Below, in pieces: positions 62,430 to 64,000 of a stretch of 64,000 nt of DNA. Made by a program: the position numbers and the translations under genes. The stretch comes from Actinoalloteichus fjordicus (GTDB lineage: Bacteria > Actinomycetota > Actinomycetes > Mycobacteriales > Pseudonocardiaceae), in the NCBI RefSeq assembly GCF_001941625.1, contig NZ_CP016076.1:62001-126000 (forward strand), read 5' to 3'. The notes beneath the pieces are model-generated. The model was given only the letters and a program-made list of their open reading frames with translations, was not told the origin of the DNA and did no database searches. Each line of letters begins with the position of its first letter. Within the stretch, counting starts at the first letter, position 1.

Positions 62430-64000
62430 GGGCGTCGACCACGGGCGTGGCGGCCGTGTCGTCGGGGGACGCGGCCGCTCAGTCCACCCGAGGAGCACGG
62501 GCGAAGGCACGGGCGGGCGGGCGCGGGCCGGTGGCAGGGCTGGCGCTGCTGCCGAGTTCGACGCGGCGGGCGCTGCTGCTCACCGGCCTGCTCGCGGTGG
62601 GCAACGCGGTCGCGCTCGTCGTGCAGGCGGTGGCGATGGCCGAGGCACTCGGAGCCGTGGTCACCTCGGGTGCTCCGGCGGCCGAGCTCACCGGCACGCT
62701 GTGGGTGTTGGGCGTCGCCATCCTGGTCAGGGCCGGCTTGAGCTGGGCGACCGAGTCCGTCGCCGCCCGTGCCGCAGGCGCGGCACGGCGTGAGCTGCGA
62801 GGTGCGCTGCTCGACGCGGCGCTCCGGATCGGGCCGGAGTGGATTCACGGCGGCGGGTCGAACTCCGAAACGACCGGGTCCGACGCGACGGCGGCAGGCG
62901 GCAGGCCCGGGTCGACGGTGCGGGGCGGCGCCGCGCATCTCGCCTCGATCGCGACCACCGGTCTGGACGCGCTGGACGCCTACTTCATCCGGCTGCTGCC
63001 TGCGCTCGTCACGGCGGCGGTGGTGCCGCCGCTGGTCGGCGGTTGGATTCTGCTCACCGACCCGCCCTCCGCGGTGCTAATTTTGCTGACCGTCCCGCTG
63101 ATCCCGCTCTTCGCGGTTCTGATCGGCCGTTTCACCGAGGCGCGGTCGGCCAGGACGGCCGACGCCGCCTCGCGGCTGTCCGACCGGCTGCGGGAACTGG
63201 TCAAGGCGCTGCCGCTGCTCACGGCGTTCCGCCGGGCGGAGGCCCAGGCTGCGGTCGTGGAGCGCGTCGACGAGGAGCACCGGCTGGCGGGAATGGCGAC
63301 CCTGCGCGTCGCGTTCCTCTCGGCGTTGGCGCTGGAGTTGATCGCGTCCATGTCGGTCGCACTGGTGGCCGTCAACATCGGACTCCGGGTGGTGGCGGGC
63401 GACGTCGAGCTGACGACCGCGCTGGTCGTGCTCATCCTGGTGGCCGAGTGCTACCTGCCGCTGCGGGCGGCCGGGGCGGCGCATCATGCCGCCGAGGACG
63501 GCGTGGAGGCCGTCCGCCGCGTCCACGACGTGCTCGACCTCGCCGACTCGCTCGCGCCGGAGCCGAGACCCGGTACGCCCGCCCCGGCCGGGGCGGATGC
63601 GGTGTCCGCCGCCGCGACCCGACCGACGGGTGGCGCTTCCGTGACCAGACCCGCAGCCGGACCCTCGGCGGGGATCACGGCCGACATCGACGTCGCGACC
63701 ACGTCGGCTTCGACGGCCCACGCGGGGGAGCCCGTCGTCGCAGGTTCGGGGCTCGCCGCTGACGGCTCACGGAGTGTCGCCGCGGAGGGGACGGGTGTGC
63801 TCGCCGCGGAGGAGCGGGATGCGCTCGCCGCGGAGGAGCGGGATGCGCTCGCCGCTGAAAAGTCTGGGCGGCTCGCCGCCGAACTCGCCAGGCACGGCCT
63901 TCGAGTCGCAGGTCTCCGGGTGCGCAGACGGGATCGAGACGCGCCCGACGGACTGAGCTTCCATGCCGAACCGGGCAAGATCCTGCGGCTGGATGGGCAG
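62426..64000 (+). CDS. cydD: CydD-type ABC exporter subunit, 3'-truncated by the window end
   Basis: The visible 525 codons hold an N-terminal tail, a six-helix ABC exporter membrane domain (about 45-330; RRALLLTGLLAVGNAVALVV, ALIASMS-type ELIASMSVALVAVNIGLRVV) and a long linker. The frame reaches the first strand of the nucleotide-binding domain (RVAGLRVRRRDRDAPDGLSF) before the window ends; Walker A is not yet visible. CydDC exports thiols needed for bd oxidase assembly. The cytoplasmic linker is unusually long (~385-500), Ala/Thr/Pro-rich, and contains a 24-bp repeat. Confidence 0.88.
63800..63859 (+). repeat. 24-bp tandem repeat in the cydD linker
   Basis: Two perfect 24-bp units start at 63800 and 63824, and a partial third starts at 63848. 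They encode LAAEERDA twice, then LAAEKSG. The repeat is in frame and probably forms a short charged helix. Confidence 0.85.

Overview
The window is a high-GC chromosomal segment with dense short operons. Translational overlaps of the ATGA/GTGA kind, GTG starts, EspG/PPE-like type VII secretion genes, a DUF574 methyltransferase, a SigE-type sigma factor, DUF5926 and DUF3558 proteins all point to a filamentous actinomycete. I infer Pseudonocardiales, possibly an Actinoalloteichus-like genus; only the family-level placement is reasonably supported.

Left part (1-17 kb): the end of a RecB-like nuclease, an SDR dehydrogenase, and an aldo/keto reductase divergent from its probable MerR regulator across a clean dyad. 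A secreted PepSY protein with an Asp/Arg repeat tail follows. Next comes a cell-surface glycan modification block. It holds an AlgX/SGNH-like O-acetyltransferase-type protein, two membrane acyltransferase-3 proteins (one lacking the catalytic His), and a 1251-residue fusion of two glycosyltransferases, a helical region and an FkbM methyltransferase. Two paralogous single-pass proteins with SHOCT-like N-termini lie upstream of the fusion on the same strand. MsrA and a YefM-YoeB toxin-antitoxin pair with a textbook operator close the section.

Middle (17-31 kb): a Cys-rich lipoprotein sits beside a large secreted subtilisin-like protease. Between them lies a collapsed remnant of a second copy of that protease. 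After another acyltransferase come tRNA-Gly(GCC), with a 32-nt perfect palindrome as terminator, a PPOX protein, an Fpg/Nei glycosylase, DUF4328 and rhodanese proteins, a DUF574 methyltransferase, and a SigE-family sigma factor coupled to a putative membrane anti-sigma partner.

31-43 kb: a carboxylate-transport module. DUF485 and an ActP-like symporter lie next to a second symporter, a small membrane protein, a LytTR response regulator and a LytS-type kinase, with an SppA-like peptidase inserted between kinase and regulator. A P450, an SgcJ/EcaC-like protein, a glycerophosphodiesterase and DUF5926 follow.

43-48.3 kb: two type VII secretion accessory loci. One is complete: a frameshifted helical protein, a DUF3558 lipoprotein, a PPE-like protein and EspG. 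The other is reduced: a small protein and EspG. Both are preceded by the same conserved upstream element.

48.4-64 kb: a divergent UvrD-like protein, a ferritin with tandem candidate iron boxes, arginine deiminase, a DM13 protein, an orphan VapB-like antitoxin, a CPBP protease and a DUF2470 protein with a further iron-box candidate upstream. The homogentisate branch of tyrosine catabolism follows (hmgA divergent from an uncharacterised gene, fahA and an IclR regulator), then cydA-cydB-cydD, with cydD cut by the window end.

No CRISPR array, integrase, transposase or rRNA was seen. The most unusual items are the trifunctional glycosyltransferase-methyltransferase with its acylation neighbours, the paired EspG loci under a shared promoter element, and the collapsed protease duplication.
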